Shown here: one piece after another, positions 47,429 through 59,639 of the stretch
How the letters are laid out: every line of letters begins with the position of its first letter
Numbering within the stretch: the stretch's first letter is position 1
NCBI GenBank assembly: GCA_903632075.3
Contig: CAHIKZ030003485.1
Location: forward strand, 176,501-240,500
From: Acanthosepion pharaonis
Taxonomy: Eukaryota; Mollusca; Cephalopoda; Sepiida; Sepiidae
Reading direction: 5' to 3'
Length of the DNA stretch: 64,000 nt
Made by a program: the position numbers and the translations under genes
The notes under the pieces: generated by a model
Database searches by the model: none
Told to the model about the DNA's origin: nothing
What the model saw: only the letters and a program-made list of their open reading frames with translations

Positions 47429-48283
47429 ATTACTACCACTACTATCACTACTGGACATAGTATTAACGTTGACAGCTGGAGAAACTCTACCTACTAAACA
47501 TCTACAATGAAGCCTAACCGTTTGATTTGTATTGTTAATAGCAACTATCAGTATCTTCCTATGGTTATTCGTCCTTACTAACACATTTGTCACTGAAATG
47601 CCTGGGAAATTACTTAGATATCTCGAACCTATCTATTCTATATAATGAGGTTGTTCTTTCTTTAATTTATTCCTAATTCTAACTAAACATAAAGTGGCCA
47701 TCTGAGGCTTTAATACAATGTCAAAGGTCATCTGGTTATATTCGCTATAAGGGAATTCACTTCTAAAGACACGTATGCATCATTGATACGCAAAGCTCCT
47801 AAATCGTAGTAAATACGTGCGCCATTTTCCTGCGGCCAATCACGACCGAGAATAATATTGCTGTTTAAATTTCATATCATATAGAATCTATATTTGGCTG
47901 CTAAAATTTATAGTCGCGTACTGATCAACCTTCAAGTATGTCTCGCTAGCTGTTAAGTTTATGTAAGTTAGTTGTAAGTTTATTTGTCCATCTTCAAAAG
48001 CAGGTTTATTCTTTATAGAGTTAAACACTCTCCTGTTCATAATCGAAGTCTCTGCTCCTGATCAGCGCTCTAAAGCTTACGTCATCAATGCCAACAGTAA
48101 TTGTGCTAAGATTTCCCATAGCATTTATTTTTGTCATTGGCAATCCTCCTGTGCGTTCTGTGATCTTCTTACAGACGGATCGTATATAAATTTCCCTGAA
48201 CTCTGCACTGTCTCTGCAAGTGCCCTTTACAACAATATCTCTATCAGGTGATCGGTGTACGTTCCAAAACTATTCGTCTAGGT
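47429..48283 (-). pseudogene. LTR-element protease region (broken)
   Basis: Between the two hAT insertions the minus strand reads GGLPMTKINAMGN and VGIDDVSFRALI, then, after a frameshift, GAETSIMNRRVFNSIKNK and LQLTYINLTASETYL. This is the flap and active-site region of a retroviral-type aspartic protease. The catalytic Asp codon itself is missing at the frameshift near 48068. The joins to the reverse transcriptase and to gag are interrupted by the transposons. Confidence 0.7.
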
Positions 48284-50345
48284 CAGGTGTAGGCAACCTT
48301 TTTGAGAGTGCCAAACCCGGCCAAATCCCTGGTATAAAATTTTCCACATGCCAACAAAAATAGTTTGGTAACATATTTAATCTCTTTTCGGGATGTGAAG
48401 AACTTTTTTTTTAAATGATAAAAAGTCAGTATTAAATAAAGACATGGTACTGAAGAAATTTTGTAAATCGTGTAAAACTGACTGAATGAAAAAAATGATC
48501 ACAGGTTTTTACGAAAAAGGTTTTTTGTGATATTTTTCTTATTATCATGTAAATATAAATGTACCTGACACACATAGTCACACAATTTAAAGACATTATT
48601 AAATATTATTAGCATCAACAATAAAAGTTAACACTGTTATTTTTTCGATTAATCAATCATTTTTCTCAGTAAAAGGTTATTAAAAATTATCTTTTGCTGA
48701 TTTTCCCTTATAAATGATGTTTAAAAAAACAAAATATATCTATTTACTTTCAAAACTACATTTAAACAGCCCTGAATCTTAGCTACTTTCAAAAGAAAAC
48801 ATCAGATAAAACTAGAGACAGAAAATTTAATTCTTTTGATATATTATCAATGGAACTTTTGCTGCTGTTGCGTCACTCGTGACATAGATTTTATATCGCG
48901 TTTATATTTCATAACCTTGAGAGATATGCATGCATTACTAGCTTCATATGTTGGGCTACTCATGTTACGAAACTTAACAAAGTTCATTACTGAGAACAAA
49001 AATTCACAAGCATTTGTAGATGAAAACATGGAGAGTCATGGTATTTTTAATTAGACTAAATTTTCTGGAACGGTATTCCAACTCCTTAATATTTTGTTTT
49101 CCGCATTTCTCTCTGATACTCCCATCTCTAATTGCTAATCTCTAATCTCTAATCGCTCCTTTTCAATATTTTCCAAGTCAATTCTAAGGCCAACAAATTT
49201 CTGCTTTCAAATTGAGTTACTTTGAAATTCAATCAATTGCATTTCAAAACCATCCATGTCTCTTCATGAAAACATTTGCAAGTTTAGTTCATCCAGTTTG
49301 ATATTGTTTGGAAACTTTTTGCCGTCTCTTCCAGTTCTCTGAATTTATCAAATCTTGTAAAGAACTGCTTATCAGTTGATTTGATGATGTTTACAAACAT
49401 CTTTTGAAGACATTGGCCGTCTGTTCTGCCGTCTTTTTGAAGATCATTGATGTACTTCTCTAGGTTTGAGAAGTATCTAAATCTCTCATTATCTACACCC
49501 CTCTTACAAACTTCTAGTTTTATTTGAATAGCCTTTATGTAACCAAAGATGACATCAAATGTCTTACAAGAGCCATGTAATTTAATATTCAAATCATTTA
49601 AATGTTCACAAAGGACAAAAATCTCTTCATCTCCTTCATCATCCCTACGAAAACAAGAAAACAATGGCTAGCCCAGCTGATGAAGTAATGTCCGTCCTTT
49701 CATCAACACAAATAAAAAAAAAACTTACATAAAGACAAATCTTTTATCATTTGTTCAGCTGTATTTCTTTCCAACTTAAAGATTCCTATCCAAAACTTGT
49801 TTTCTTACTCACAGACAAATGTTTAATGCATTGAATAATATTTTCCTTTTCTGAAAAATTGTCAGAAAAGAAAGGCGTATATTCTTCTTCAATATATTCC
49901 CACTTACTGAGTGGTTTTACATGGTGGGTAATAACTTTTGAAAATTGTAAGTAGAAATAAAGTTCATAAAAGTATCAACATATTTTTTTTTCTTGCTCAG
50001 TTCAAGAAAAATTAATTGTCTTTGTTCCTCCTCAGTTTTATTTCTTAAGATTTTAGCAAAATGTCTCTTTAAAGAAGAAGTCCTACAAAAGATTGTTTCG
50101 GAACAGAAAAATGCATCAGGAATTATTGTCTTTCTTAATCATGCCAAATTTTTTAATCCAGTATTTTTTAAATTCTTTAAAATTCTCTTCATTTGAATGA
50201 CATCTTATCTTAGCAGATGATTGTGACATTCTGCACAATGTGTAAAGGGCCGAAAATAAAAATACACGAGATAATTATATACATGAAACCACAAAGGCCT
50301 TGTTAAACAGGGAAAATACCTTAAACTTTTATTCTCCTTAACTCT
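48284..50345 (-). mobile_element. hAT transposon (ZBED5/FAM200-like) inserted in the LTR element
   Basis: One end is caggtgtaggcaacctttt at 48284, typical for hAT elements whose ends start CAG..G. The other end should lie near 50345, where LTR-element gag sequence resumes, but I could not see a matching inverted repeat or the 8-base duplication. The right boundary is therefore approximate. It encodes the pseudogene at 48840-50215. Confidence 0.6.
48840..50215 (-). pseudogene. ZBED5/FAM200-like hAT transposase, broken
   Basis: Minus-strand order: a decayed N-terminal half (about 50215-49700) with TDITSSAGLAIVF near 49690, the first part of the catalytic domain. A 126-codon open stretch follows (49664-49284) with EIFVLCEHLNDLNIKLHG, IQIKLEVCKRGVDNERF and DKFRELEE. 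The C-terminus SSTNACEFLFSVMNFVKFRN and YKRDIKSMSRVTQQQQKFH (49029-48847) is the hAT dimerisation domain. The family includes domesticated vertebrate genes such as ZBED5 and FAM200, but this copy is frameshifted and dead. Confidence 0.8.
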
Positions 50346-50359
50346 CCCCTTCTAATTGT

Positions 50360-50723
50360 CTGATGTTTGATAGTCACGGTAACGATCACTGTGGAATCTA
50401 CGGTTTCCGCGGAGTATCGGTTCATCACTGCCCCCAACTCGATTCATGTTGCACCTGGTCTTGTCTCAAGGAAATTTCCCACCAACTCCATGGCCTTCCC
50501 CGTACACAACAGGGAAGGCCATGTCTTTCTTCCCTCCCATATTTCGGCAGCCAAAAAGTATTTTTTCAAATTTCTCCTCCACTCTTGATTTTCTTCTGAC
50601 CATTGAACCTTATGATGATATTCGAGAGATGGCAGCTCATGGTTCATTTCGGAGGTCCACACCTGACATCTTAATTTCATTCGTTACATGATAGATCGCA
50701 TTTGAAAACGTTTGGGGATCCAT
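50360..50723 (-). pseudogene. LTR-element gag-like fragment
   Basis: An ATG at 50723 (minus) opens MDPQTFSNAIYHVTNEIKM. It stops at 50637 after NEP, then in another frame runs on with WRRNLKKYFLAAEIWEGRK, a gag capsid-like block (W..F..FF.A.). It is much shorter than a normal gag and is probably internally deleted, or its remainder was lost at the hAT insertion. Confidence 0.5.
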
Positions 50724-50899
50724 GACGGGAAGAATAGAGAAAAACAACAAGAAATCAAATCGGTACGAACTGGGATTTTTCCTATTTTTCGGTCGCCCTC
50801 TCTTTGGGATATTTTTTTTCTTTTCCTCGGTCACTTTCTTACAACTGGGGTCGTCGAATCAAAGATTGACGTTGGTCACAGCGACAATATTTCAGCCCT

Positions 50900-51342
50900 G
50901 TTACGTTGCAACTCAGACCAGACACCAGTTTCGTTGGCAGGGTGCAGTTTCTCTCAGTCAAACGCTTGTGGCTTAAAAATTACCGTTCGGCCAGATCGTT
51001 ACAAAGGGGTGAAAAACAAAACAATTTCTAGTAGTAAACCATATTTTATTCTTCGTAGTACTTTAATTTAAGCTGACGAAGGTGGTTTGAGGCGTAAGTG
51101 AGAGGGGGTGCAGTTAAGCGGCCGTCATCTATGTCCTTCTGCAAGGCCCACTTTGTGCTTTCTGTTTTCCTTTGTGTAAGATGGTCAGTTTTATTGACAA
51201 CAGTTTTCTTTGTTTTGTCATCTTCGTCTAAAAAATAATTAATCGCCCTTCCGTCACTTTCTCTCAGTCTGAGCCTCTTGCTCTTGTACTTTGAAGTTGA
51301 GTCCAATTACTGATAGACATGGGTCGAAAGTAAATGTTCTGT
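50900..51342 (-). repeat. 5' LTR (element on minus strand)
   Basis: It is colinear with 39194-39610 over its whole length with scattered substitutions and short indels. The two LTRs have diverged visibly, so the insertion is old. I could not recognise a primer-binding site next to 50900. Confidence 0.85.
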
Positions 51343-53330
51343 AAAGGAATCAAATAAAAATCTACACCAATCTTCGTAAAAACAGGTATTTTGGACTGGT
51401 TTTCAATGTTTACTGACTCCCCCAAATAGATTTTCTTTTCTGAAATGAGAACAAGAAACAAAATATATTAAAAATATTCAATACTATAATACAATCAGAA
51501 TATATTAAAATAATATTTAAAATATATCATTTATATTTAACCTTGTTTGCGTTTCATTTTCTACTTGTGTTTTAATTATCGATTTTGAGGTTTTACTGAT
51601 TGATTTTAAGATTTAACTTTAAACAGTTGGGAAAATATTTGACGCATCAATATATTTCATGAAATCTCAAAGTTTGGGATAAAAACAAAAATGATGGACA
51701 CATTTTTATGTTAATTTAACAAATGCGATTATCAAGAATTTTTTTTCTCTTGTGAAGGGTTTAAATATGCGCAGCAAACTAGTTTAAGCAATTTCTTAAA
51801 ATGAAATAGACTTCCCTTTAGTAAATTATGTTCTTACAAAGATGTTCACCATGTAGAGGGTCACGCGAGATAGAGAGTTACAGAGGCATAAACCTAAAAT
51901 AATTTTAGAACGTTTGTAGTGAATAGTATGTTATTTATTTGTACGTCGGGGGTCACAAAATGATGTGGGATCAGACGAATAATACCTTAGCAGAAATAGC
52001 CTCGTGTTCACAGAATAAAAACATACACATAAATAACAGTAAATGCCTGTTAAATTGTAAATTAAAATCATACAATTTTATTTATTTTGTGTACTAGTGT
52101 ATGTGTTTTTTAGTTACTTGTGTTTTAATGTTGCATGTGATAAAAGGAAGAAGTCATAAAAGCAATGTCCCGAGAAGAGATGGACGTCTTGATTTTCTAA
52201 CAGTTGGTAGTGAAGAGATTGAATTCAGCGTCTTTTGGCGCGAAGTCTGTTTTCCGACAGAAAATGTTTCTGTTGCATTGTGGGAGAACTTTTCTTTTTC
52301 TTTTTAGTTTTTTTAATTTATTTAAAACAAAGTTTTAATGTTATTTGTTTTTTTATTTTATTTATCATGTTCATTATTATTATTTTTTATTTTTATTGAT
52401 TAATAATAATAATAATCTCTCTACAGGTCCCACATATTTTTTTGAATATCGTTAATTGGTAGCAATTGATGTCAATCAGCCGACATTTTTTGTCGTAGAC
52501 ATATTTATTTATGATATAAAAATAGGAGTTTCTATAAGATTACCATTCAGATTGCAAGAGAAATATAAAGCGAAAATAATTTTCAAATTCAACGGTCAAC
52601 AGCTGTGATCGTCCTCAATTGAAGTCACGTCCGGCTCGCCATAAAATTGTGTTTCTTTGTAATGGTCACGTTTCTCTTTATTCTCAATCATATCAAGTAG
52701 ATTAGAAAAAAGATCAAAAACTTTTTCATTTAAATTTACTCGTAATTATAAAACTTAGTCTTTTATCCTCGAAATGTGTAAAATATACACTGTTACGTTC
52801 ATACTGAAAAGCTTAGTGACCAATAGTTTACCCTAATTCATTCTAGATAAACTTGAAATATTTGCAAGGCATATAAAAAAATTAATTCCGTCCATTTTCT
52901 AAGAAGAGAGATTTCTATCTAAAAATAATGTTATTTTCGTTGAAAAGAAGTGAGATATCAGGAAACAATTTTTGTAGATTTCAAGATAGCATTGTGAGCA
53001 CACAAACCTATTGCCAAAAGCTAAAACAGTTGATAGTCTGTAGCAATGTAAAATTGCAAGGTTGGTTGTCTGTTGCGTCATGTTTAGTAATTTATAGCGA
53101 TCGAATCGAATTCATTAGTTGAAGAGACAGATCGTATTCAACAGTTCGGACTGAATTCCACTCATCAGGTTGTAGAGACCAGTCAGTATATTTGAGTAGT
53201 TGGTTGCTTAGTAATGTACGTCGAAATACTCCTTGAGAATATAGTAGCAGGCTAAGTAGAATGAAGAAAATTAAAATACAAAGCAAGCAAGGACAATAAC
53301 AAAAAGCTACCCCATCTCTATTCCATCTCT
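51343..53330. other. Intergenic sequence after the LTR element
   Basis: No gene or named repeat was recognised in about 2 kb. Confidence 0.4.

Positions 53331-53367
<37 letters not shown>
53331..53367. repeat. (CT)n microsatellite
   Basis: About 36 bases of CT repeat. Confidence 0.95.
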
Positions 53368-53399
53368 ATGGTTTGAACTTTGAACCCAGCACAAGATTT

Positions 53400-53600
53400 C
53401 ATTTAGAGAAGATATTCTCAGCACCCGATTTGTGATTCTCGTCTTGGACTTTTTCTATAGCGGTTGGCTATCATGGCTCTCCACAACGTCTTATACTTCG
53501 TAGATCTTAGTACGGTTTGTCTTTTCACTACGGTTCCCATTTCATATTCTACTGTCACAGGCACATTAGCTGCTTTACTCCCTGTTAGACTGTAATTGTC
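53400..53600 (-). pseudogene. Short LINE C-terminal remnant
   Basis: On the minus strand the block around 53465-53510 reads KTLWRAMIANRYR, equivalent to the conserved KLWRAMI end of the LINEs at 11040 and 59940. Only the last part of the gene is left. Confidence 0.45.
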
Positions 53601-53840
53601 AAAACAATCGATGTATCGGGGTTAGGGTTATCGATTTTTATTTGATTTATTATGGCACACAAATGTATCAGCGATAAAATCTGTGCAAATGTTCAAGAAA
53701 AAGCATTTGTATAATAAATTACTTGCTGGCTAATAATCGAACAAAATCTCATTAAACATTTGAGCAATAAATAATAAATAATATATATAATATGCGAGCC
53801 ATAAATAATAAAACAATTACAGAAAACTTTGATCTTTTAA

Positions 53841-54093
53841 CCCTTTGAGCACTGAGCACCGCTTAACCAGTGGTAGAGAAAAATGACGTAATGCTCAGCC
53901 ACCGGTTGAACGGTGGTAGAGAAAAATGACGTAATGCCCAGCCACCTGTTGAACAGTGGTAGAGAAAAATGACAATGACTAGCCACCGGTTGAACGGTGG
54001 ATAAACACTTGTAACTATTTTTATATCTACCGTGGAACATTATATAACATTTATTTATGAATTTTGACTCTGGAGCTCAGGAGGCAGAAAGGG
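53841..54093. mobile_element. piggyBac-like MITE flanked by TTAA
   Basis: TTAA at 53837-53840 and TTAA at 54094-54097 enclose 253 bases whose ends are CCCTTTGAGC and the complement of CCCTTTCTGC. CCY ends with TTAA duplications are the hallmark of piggyBac elements. There is no transposase. A minisatellite fills the left part. Confidence 0.75.
53851..54000. repeat. Minisatellite inside the MITE, unit about 42 bases
   Basis: About 3.5 units begin at about 53856, 53898, 53941 and 53982. Each unit has a short palindromic core such as ccaccggttgaacggtgg, followed by tagagaaaaatgacgtaatg. The second and fourth cores form a perfect 6-base stem; the others are imperfect. Confidence 0.85.
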
Positions 54094-54297
54094 TTAAAAA
54101 ATGTTTAGGAATGCAGGGGTCAAAAGGTTAAATATATTAAATAAGAAAATAAAAATGCATTTTTTTTTGTCTTTACAAAGCTAATTTTTTTTCTTATTAA
54201 AGACTAAAGAACAAGTGAACAGAGGCACAAATATATCGACTCTTATCAACTAAAATGCATAAACAGTTAGCATTTATTAACGAAATATAAAGTAGTA

Positions 54298-54969
54298 TCA
54301 TACTTATTATAAAACCCAGGTTGTGTATGTGTGTGTCTGTACGTTTATATATTGGATCGGATTTCCTACATTTTTTAACCGATTTCAACAAAACTTCACA
54401 GGATTATGTAAAATTACCCTGCGGTGGTTCTGACAGCGCCAAAAATTAGAAAAGCACAATTGTTTTTGCACGAAATCAATTTGAAAACACGATTAAGAGG
54501 CATCGCGAAAATGAAAGGGGGACAACTCATATCGAGTTATGCCTATTATAAAACCCAGGTTGTTTGTTTGTGTGTGTGTGTGTTCGTTTATTTATGGGAT
54601 CGGATTTCCTACATTTTTCAACCGATTTCAACAAAACTTCATTTTTTTTGCAGGTAGTGTTTCTTATTGTCTTGTACACTTTTTTCTTTATTTTTACATT
54701 CAGAATGCTTTTAAAATTCCATTTACAAGACAATTGTTTATAATAAAATTCTATTCAATCGGTAGACTCATAACGATTGAAAACAATGTTTTTGTTTGAG
54801 TTTGGGTTTGACCAATTCGTAAAAAAAAAAAAAAAACTAGTTAAGACATGTGTGTCCGTCAACCTTAAACAATAATCTTTGTCAATTTTATTTTTCAGTC
54901 TTTATGATGGTCGATACTTGATCTATCTCTTACTGTTACATCCCCGGGCAAACTGGGCTCTACTGCTAG
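54298..54969 (+). mobile_element. Helitron-like non-autonomous element with duplicated 5' end
   Basis: The 5' motif ttataaaacccaggttgtgt through cggatttcctacattttt and aaccgatttcaacaaaactt occurs twice, at 54306-54398 and 54546-54640. The 3' end has a GC-rich imperfect hairpin, cccgggcaaactgggct, at 54943-54959 and terminates in CTAG at 54966-54969, followed by T. Helitrons end in a hairpin plus CTRR and insert between A and T. There is no Rep/helicase gene. Confidence 0.6.
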
Positions 54970-56204
54970 TTTTTAATAAAATCGGACATATTTGCTGACG
55001 TCAACGAAAATATCAATGTGGTAAAATAATCCTTAGTTACTGAAGGTATGTAATCTTGTGACAGCAAATGTGCCGCAAAGCAAAATTGAGAGTTCATTGA
55101 ATAATGGGAGCCTGTAAGATGTCGAAGGGTTATCGAAGATGTCGTCATTTACATGTGCCAATATCTAGAGTCGTTAAAGATCTTTTGTCCAATTTTGGAT
55201 ATTCTTTTAGGACAGAACGTAGATTTAAGAATCCTGTGGTTGAAACTTGTAGGAATAATGAATGTTTTTATGATTCAACAAAGCTTCACACTACAATTAA
55301 GGTAAAATAAAAAGATGATCTTTTAGGTTCTAACGGTAACTTGACTTGTTAGCAATTCTCGATATTTATTTTAGCTTGTATTTTAGTGACTTCTTCGATT
55401 CGGGAGCATTTATAAGCTACCACAACACGCGAAAGAAGAAAAACAATGATTTGCAATAAAAATCCCGCTGTCGGAACAAAAAGATATATGCTTAATGCAT
55501 AGAAAAATACTGAAGTAAAAACATAACATTAAAAATTCTTCTATGTTCGGAAAAGATTTTCAGAAAAGAATCTTCTTAAAAGAAGATGAAATTTAGGAGA
55601 CCTGCTTGCAGAGAACATTATGCATAATAAAAAAAAAGTATGTTCATAAAATAGTTAAAGCATAAATTTTGAGTTTTCCAAAAGTTTAAGGATGCAATAA
55701 TGAATATAACAAAACGGTTTAACTGTAACCCAGGTTCAAGGAAAGATCTTAGTGAAAGAATCCTTGATACAAAAAAAAGTTCTAAAAAGATAGCTGCGTC
55801 TGCAATGCCAGATATCTTCCAAGATTTTTCGGATTCAAAATCATTTATTGAAATATTACTGCAGAAAGCGGTAGACATTTCATACATTAGCGGATAAAAC
55901 GTATCTAGAAGCTTCGAATAACAGAGACAGGAGAAAGAAAAATGAGATCCCAAATTATCGGCTTGATTTGAGAGACTTAAACCGATTTTAGAGACAATCT
56001 TCGATATTTCTTTTGAAGCAGAAACATGTCACCTTGCAATTATGGTTTTGAAATTCTTACTCAGGTCTATGGCTAAGGAATCCATGACGATCTTCCTCAA
56101 CTAAAATATCAAACGAGTATAAATTGTGCTTTCCTAAAATCACCAAATTGATCAAGATTATTTATTTTATCATTGTTGATAAATCATCGAGGCATGATTG
56201 CAGA
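54970..56204. other. Intergenic sequence
   Basis: Open frames of 60-111 codons exist on both strands but resemble nothing I know and overlap one another. No gene is called. Confidence 0.4.
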
Positions 56205-56490
56205 TACAATCAGGTAACATTGAAATTTAACGAAACAAATGTTAATTGATAAGAAAATGAGTTCTGTTTAAAGTCCTTTTCGCATTTTCAGTGGTTCAAA
56301 AATATAGTGGTGTATTTAATATTTTCTTTCAAGATCGATATTTATGGATTCAAAGTTCTATAATCCGATTGCTTATAGAATAATTTGGGCTGAATTATTT
56401 TCACAATAGTTGATTGGTTTGTTGATTCTGTTTAACGGCATATCAACCAATAGGGATTATTTAATCCCGAAATTTAAATATTTCTGGGAC
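56205..56490. repeat. Dispersed repeat C, copy 1
   Basis: From atcaggtaacattgaaattt to aatcccgaaatttaaatatt this block is almost identical to 62674-62946. No protein or tRNA-like head was recognised. Confidence 0.85.
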
Positions 56491-56530
56491 AAAGTGCTCA
56501 ATATCAATAGAGCGTATGTAAATATTAATC

Positions 56531-57630
56531 TAAAAGTGAACATTGAAGTCAACACTCAAAGCAACAATCTAGATTCATGCTAGATACAGTCGTCAAGCCA
56601 CATGTATTGGTTTTTCTCGATTATTTATTGGAGGAAAATAGCTATGGCTCAGTGGTGCATTTTGTGTAGTCCATTCTAACGGAAGTGATTTATTTATTTG
56701 GATTTATTTGGATTAATTTATTTTACTTGTTTTTTCTTATTTATTTTTATTTTATATATTTTTATTTATTCTTTTCAGTTTTCAATGTTTTAATAACGTA
56801 GTAATAAATTTGACCATTTATTCAGTATTTGCTTTGGTCTTGGAAGGTAATTAAAGCTTTTTTTTTTTTCGTCCAATTTTTGGATTCATTGTTGTAATCT
56901 ATTCTAACGGTTATTTTGGTGGTAGCGGTTTATTAATTTATTTATTATTTACTTTATTCATTTATTTGGATTTATTATTTTTACTTTTTTTTCTTATTTA
57001 TTTTTTGTTTTTATTTATTCTTTTTCGTCTATTCTAACGGTTGTTATGGCGGGAGTGGTTTGTTAATTTGTTTATTATTTGCTTGGATTAATTTATTTTA
57101 CTTGTTTTGATTTTTATTTTGTTTATTTTTATATATTCTTTTCAGTTTTCGATTTTTAAGTAACATAGTAAAAATTTGTTTTCATGTCTGCATTTTGAGA
57201 TGAGTTCTAATCGTTTATTTAGTAGTTTGTTTTGGTCTGTGAAGATAATTATAACTATTTTTCCTCCAATCAAAGTTTGCAGATAAATAATAAATAATAT
57301 TTGCCGATAAAAATAGCCATAATTACTTTCTCAGACCAAAACAAAAAACTAAATAAACGTTCAAATTTTTCTACGTTACTAAAACATCAAAAACTGAAAA
57401 GCATAGACATAAATATGTAAAATAAAAATAAGAAAAAGCAATTAAAATAAATTATTCTAAATAAATAAATAAACAAACGACTCCCGCCAAAATAACCGTT
57501 AAAATGGACTACAAACAATGCACCACTGACCCGAAATGGTCGAGAAAAATCCAACCCCTGTCGCCTGATGATTTCGTCTAGCATGAAACAGTCTGTCGCC
57601 TCTGAGTGTTGATTTCAATGTTCACTTTAA
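56531..57630. mobile_element. Foldback element built from Penelope-like 3' ends
   Basis: Terminal inverted repeats lie at 56531-56560 (taaaagtgaacattgaagtc...) and 57601-57630 (complement). Inside, 57100-57270 on the minus strand reads NKRLELISKCRHENKFLL, the C-terminal end of Penelope-like polymerases. A diverged copy of the same end lies in the opposite direction at 57285-57410. A unit beginning ctattctaacggttattttgg recurs near 56672, 56900 and 57029. The arrangement is an inverted pair of element ends, not an intact element. Confidence 0.65.
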
Positions 57631-57639
57631 ATATTATAT

Positions 57640-58524
<885 letters not shown>

Positions 58525-58842
58525 AATCGAAAAATATAACAAAACGGGGAAAAAGAGCTAACCAGAGATCGCTCCTCGCTCTTCAGAGTTCAATCGAGAA
58601 TAAAACATAAATACGTTCAAAACGACTAAGAAAGGGAGAAAGAAAAAATACTAACAGGGAATTAGCAGATATAACTTACGGACAAATTACAATTTGACAT
58701 ATCAACCATTTTATCTGCATTCTTCTTTTTTTAGTTATTGTGCATTTATTTAAATGTTTTGTCCTCGATTGAGCTCTTAATAGCGATGAGTGAAAAGCGG
58801 TTAACCCTTTCTTGTTTCTTTTTTGTTATATTTTTTGATTCA
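58525..58842. repeat. Imperfect inverted repeat (MITE-like foldback)
   Basis: The left arm 58525-58615 (aaatataacaaaacgggg, agagctaaccagagatcgct, caatcgagaataaaac) matches the complement of the right arm 58740-58842 (cctcgattgagctc, atagcgatga, tttgttatattttttg). Arms of about 90-100 bases surround a 125-base spacer. No coding sequence. Confidence 0.65.
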
Positions 58843-59351
58843 CCACTTTACGGTGATGAATATTATATTTGCATAATCTTGCCTTTGTCTTAATAAATTT
58901 GTATATACTAACATATACTTTTAAATTGCTAGTTTTAAAGTCATAATAATAAATTTAAATAATTCATTTTGGGTCTAACTTACAAAGTTATGGATGTTTA
59001 CTCAAACAGATGTACCCACTAAATATAACGCTTAGAGCGATAAGAACTAGAAAGTTATATAAGAGGTTTCTTTTCCTGTCATGCGCACACGTTATATGAC
59101 GTTAAGATTCTGACAGGAAGAGAGAAACTCAATACAAGTAGGATTGAAGTCAAGCTTTAACCTCACGCAATATATAAATCGAAAAAAAACGTTATTGTGT
59201 TCTAAATAAAACAAGATATGTGTGGGTAGTAAAAAGTTCTTCCCCAGGCCCACTTTTCAGTCTGACCAAATGACCAAAAAATGAGAATTTTTATAAAGAA
59301 TCCTTTCTTAGTTAAGAAATTTTCGGCATCCTCACGTATTCACCCCCTACA
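58843..59351. other. Intergenic sequence
   Basis: No feature was recognised. Confidence 0.4.
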
Positions 59352-59415
59352 ACACATACACACTGGCACGCATGCACACACACAAATACACACACACACA
59401 CATACATATATATAT
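59352..59415. repeat. (CA)n/(TA)n microsatellite
   Basis: Interrupted CA runs pass into a short TA run. Confidence 0.85.
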
Positions 59416-59520
59416 TATTTTTATTATAAGAGAATAATAAAAAACATATTGAAATCGCTACACAAAAGCTTTCATGTTTCAATACGTTGCTTGGACTTCT
59501 TCAGGCGATGGTAAGTAACT
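59416..59520 (-). repeat. Dispersed repeat with CTGAAGA ... GAAAC motif
   Basis: On the minus strand it reads cgcctgaagaagtccaagca, then acgtattgaaacatgaaagc. Like 34052-34200 it lies directly after a TA microsatellite. Confidence 0.45.
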
Positions 59521-59639
59521 GGTGATTAAGTGATATTTTAAAGAAATTAAAAAATAAATTGTTACCGCTTTCCCGTAAAGTATTTAAAATAACATAAACG
59601 GAGAATAGTGAAAAGAATTATTTGAAAAAAGTTTGATAC

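Larger units (their letters stand above)
39194..51342 (-). mobile_element. Decayed Ty3/gypsy-type LTR retrotransposon with two hAT transposons nested inside
   Basis: Direct LTR copies at 39194-39610 and 50900-51342 enclose, on the minus strand from right to left, gag-like sequence (50723-50360), a protease region (about 48280-47900), reverse transcriptase (about 43090-42450), RNase H (42392-41988) and integrase (about 41680-40430). That is the Ty3/gypsy order. The body is interrupted by hAT elements at 43196-47428 and at about 48284-50345. Without them the element would be about 6 kb. All genes are frameshifted. Confidence 0.85.

Noticed and set aside
53851..54000. CRISPR-like array with palindromic repeats
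   Set aside because: Units are directly adjacent without unique spacers, lie in a eukaryotic context, and sit inside a TTAA-flanked MITE.
55104..55310. 68-codon frame beginning MGACKMSKGYRR
   Set aside because: No similarity that I know of, overlapping frames on the other strand, and no supporting signals.
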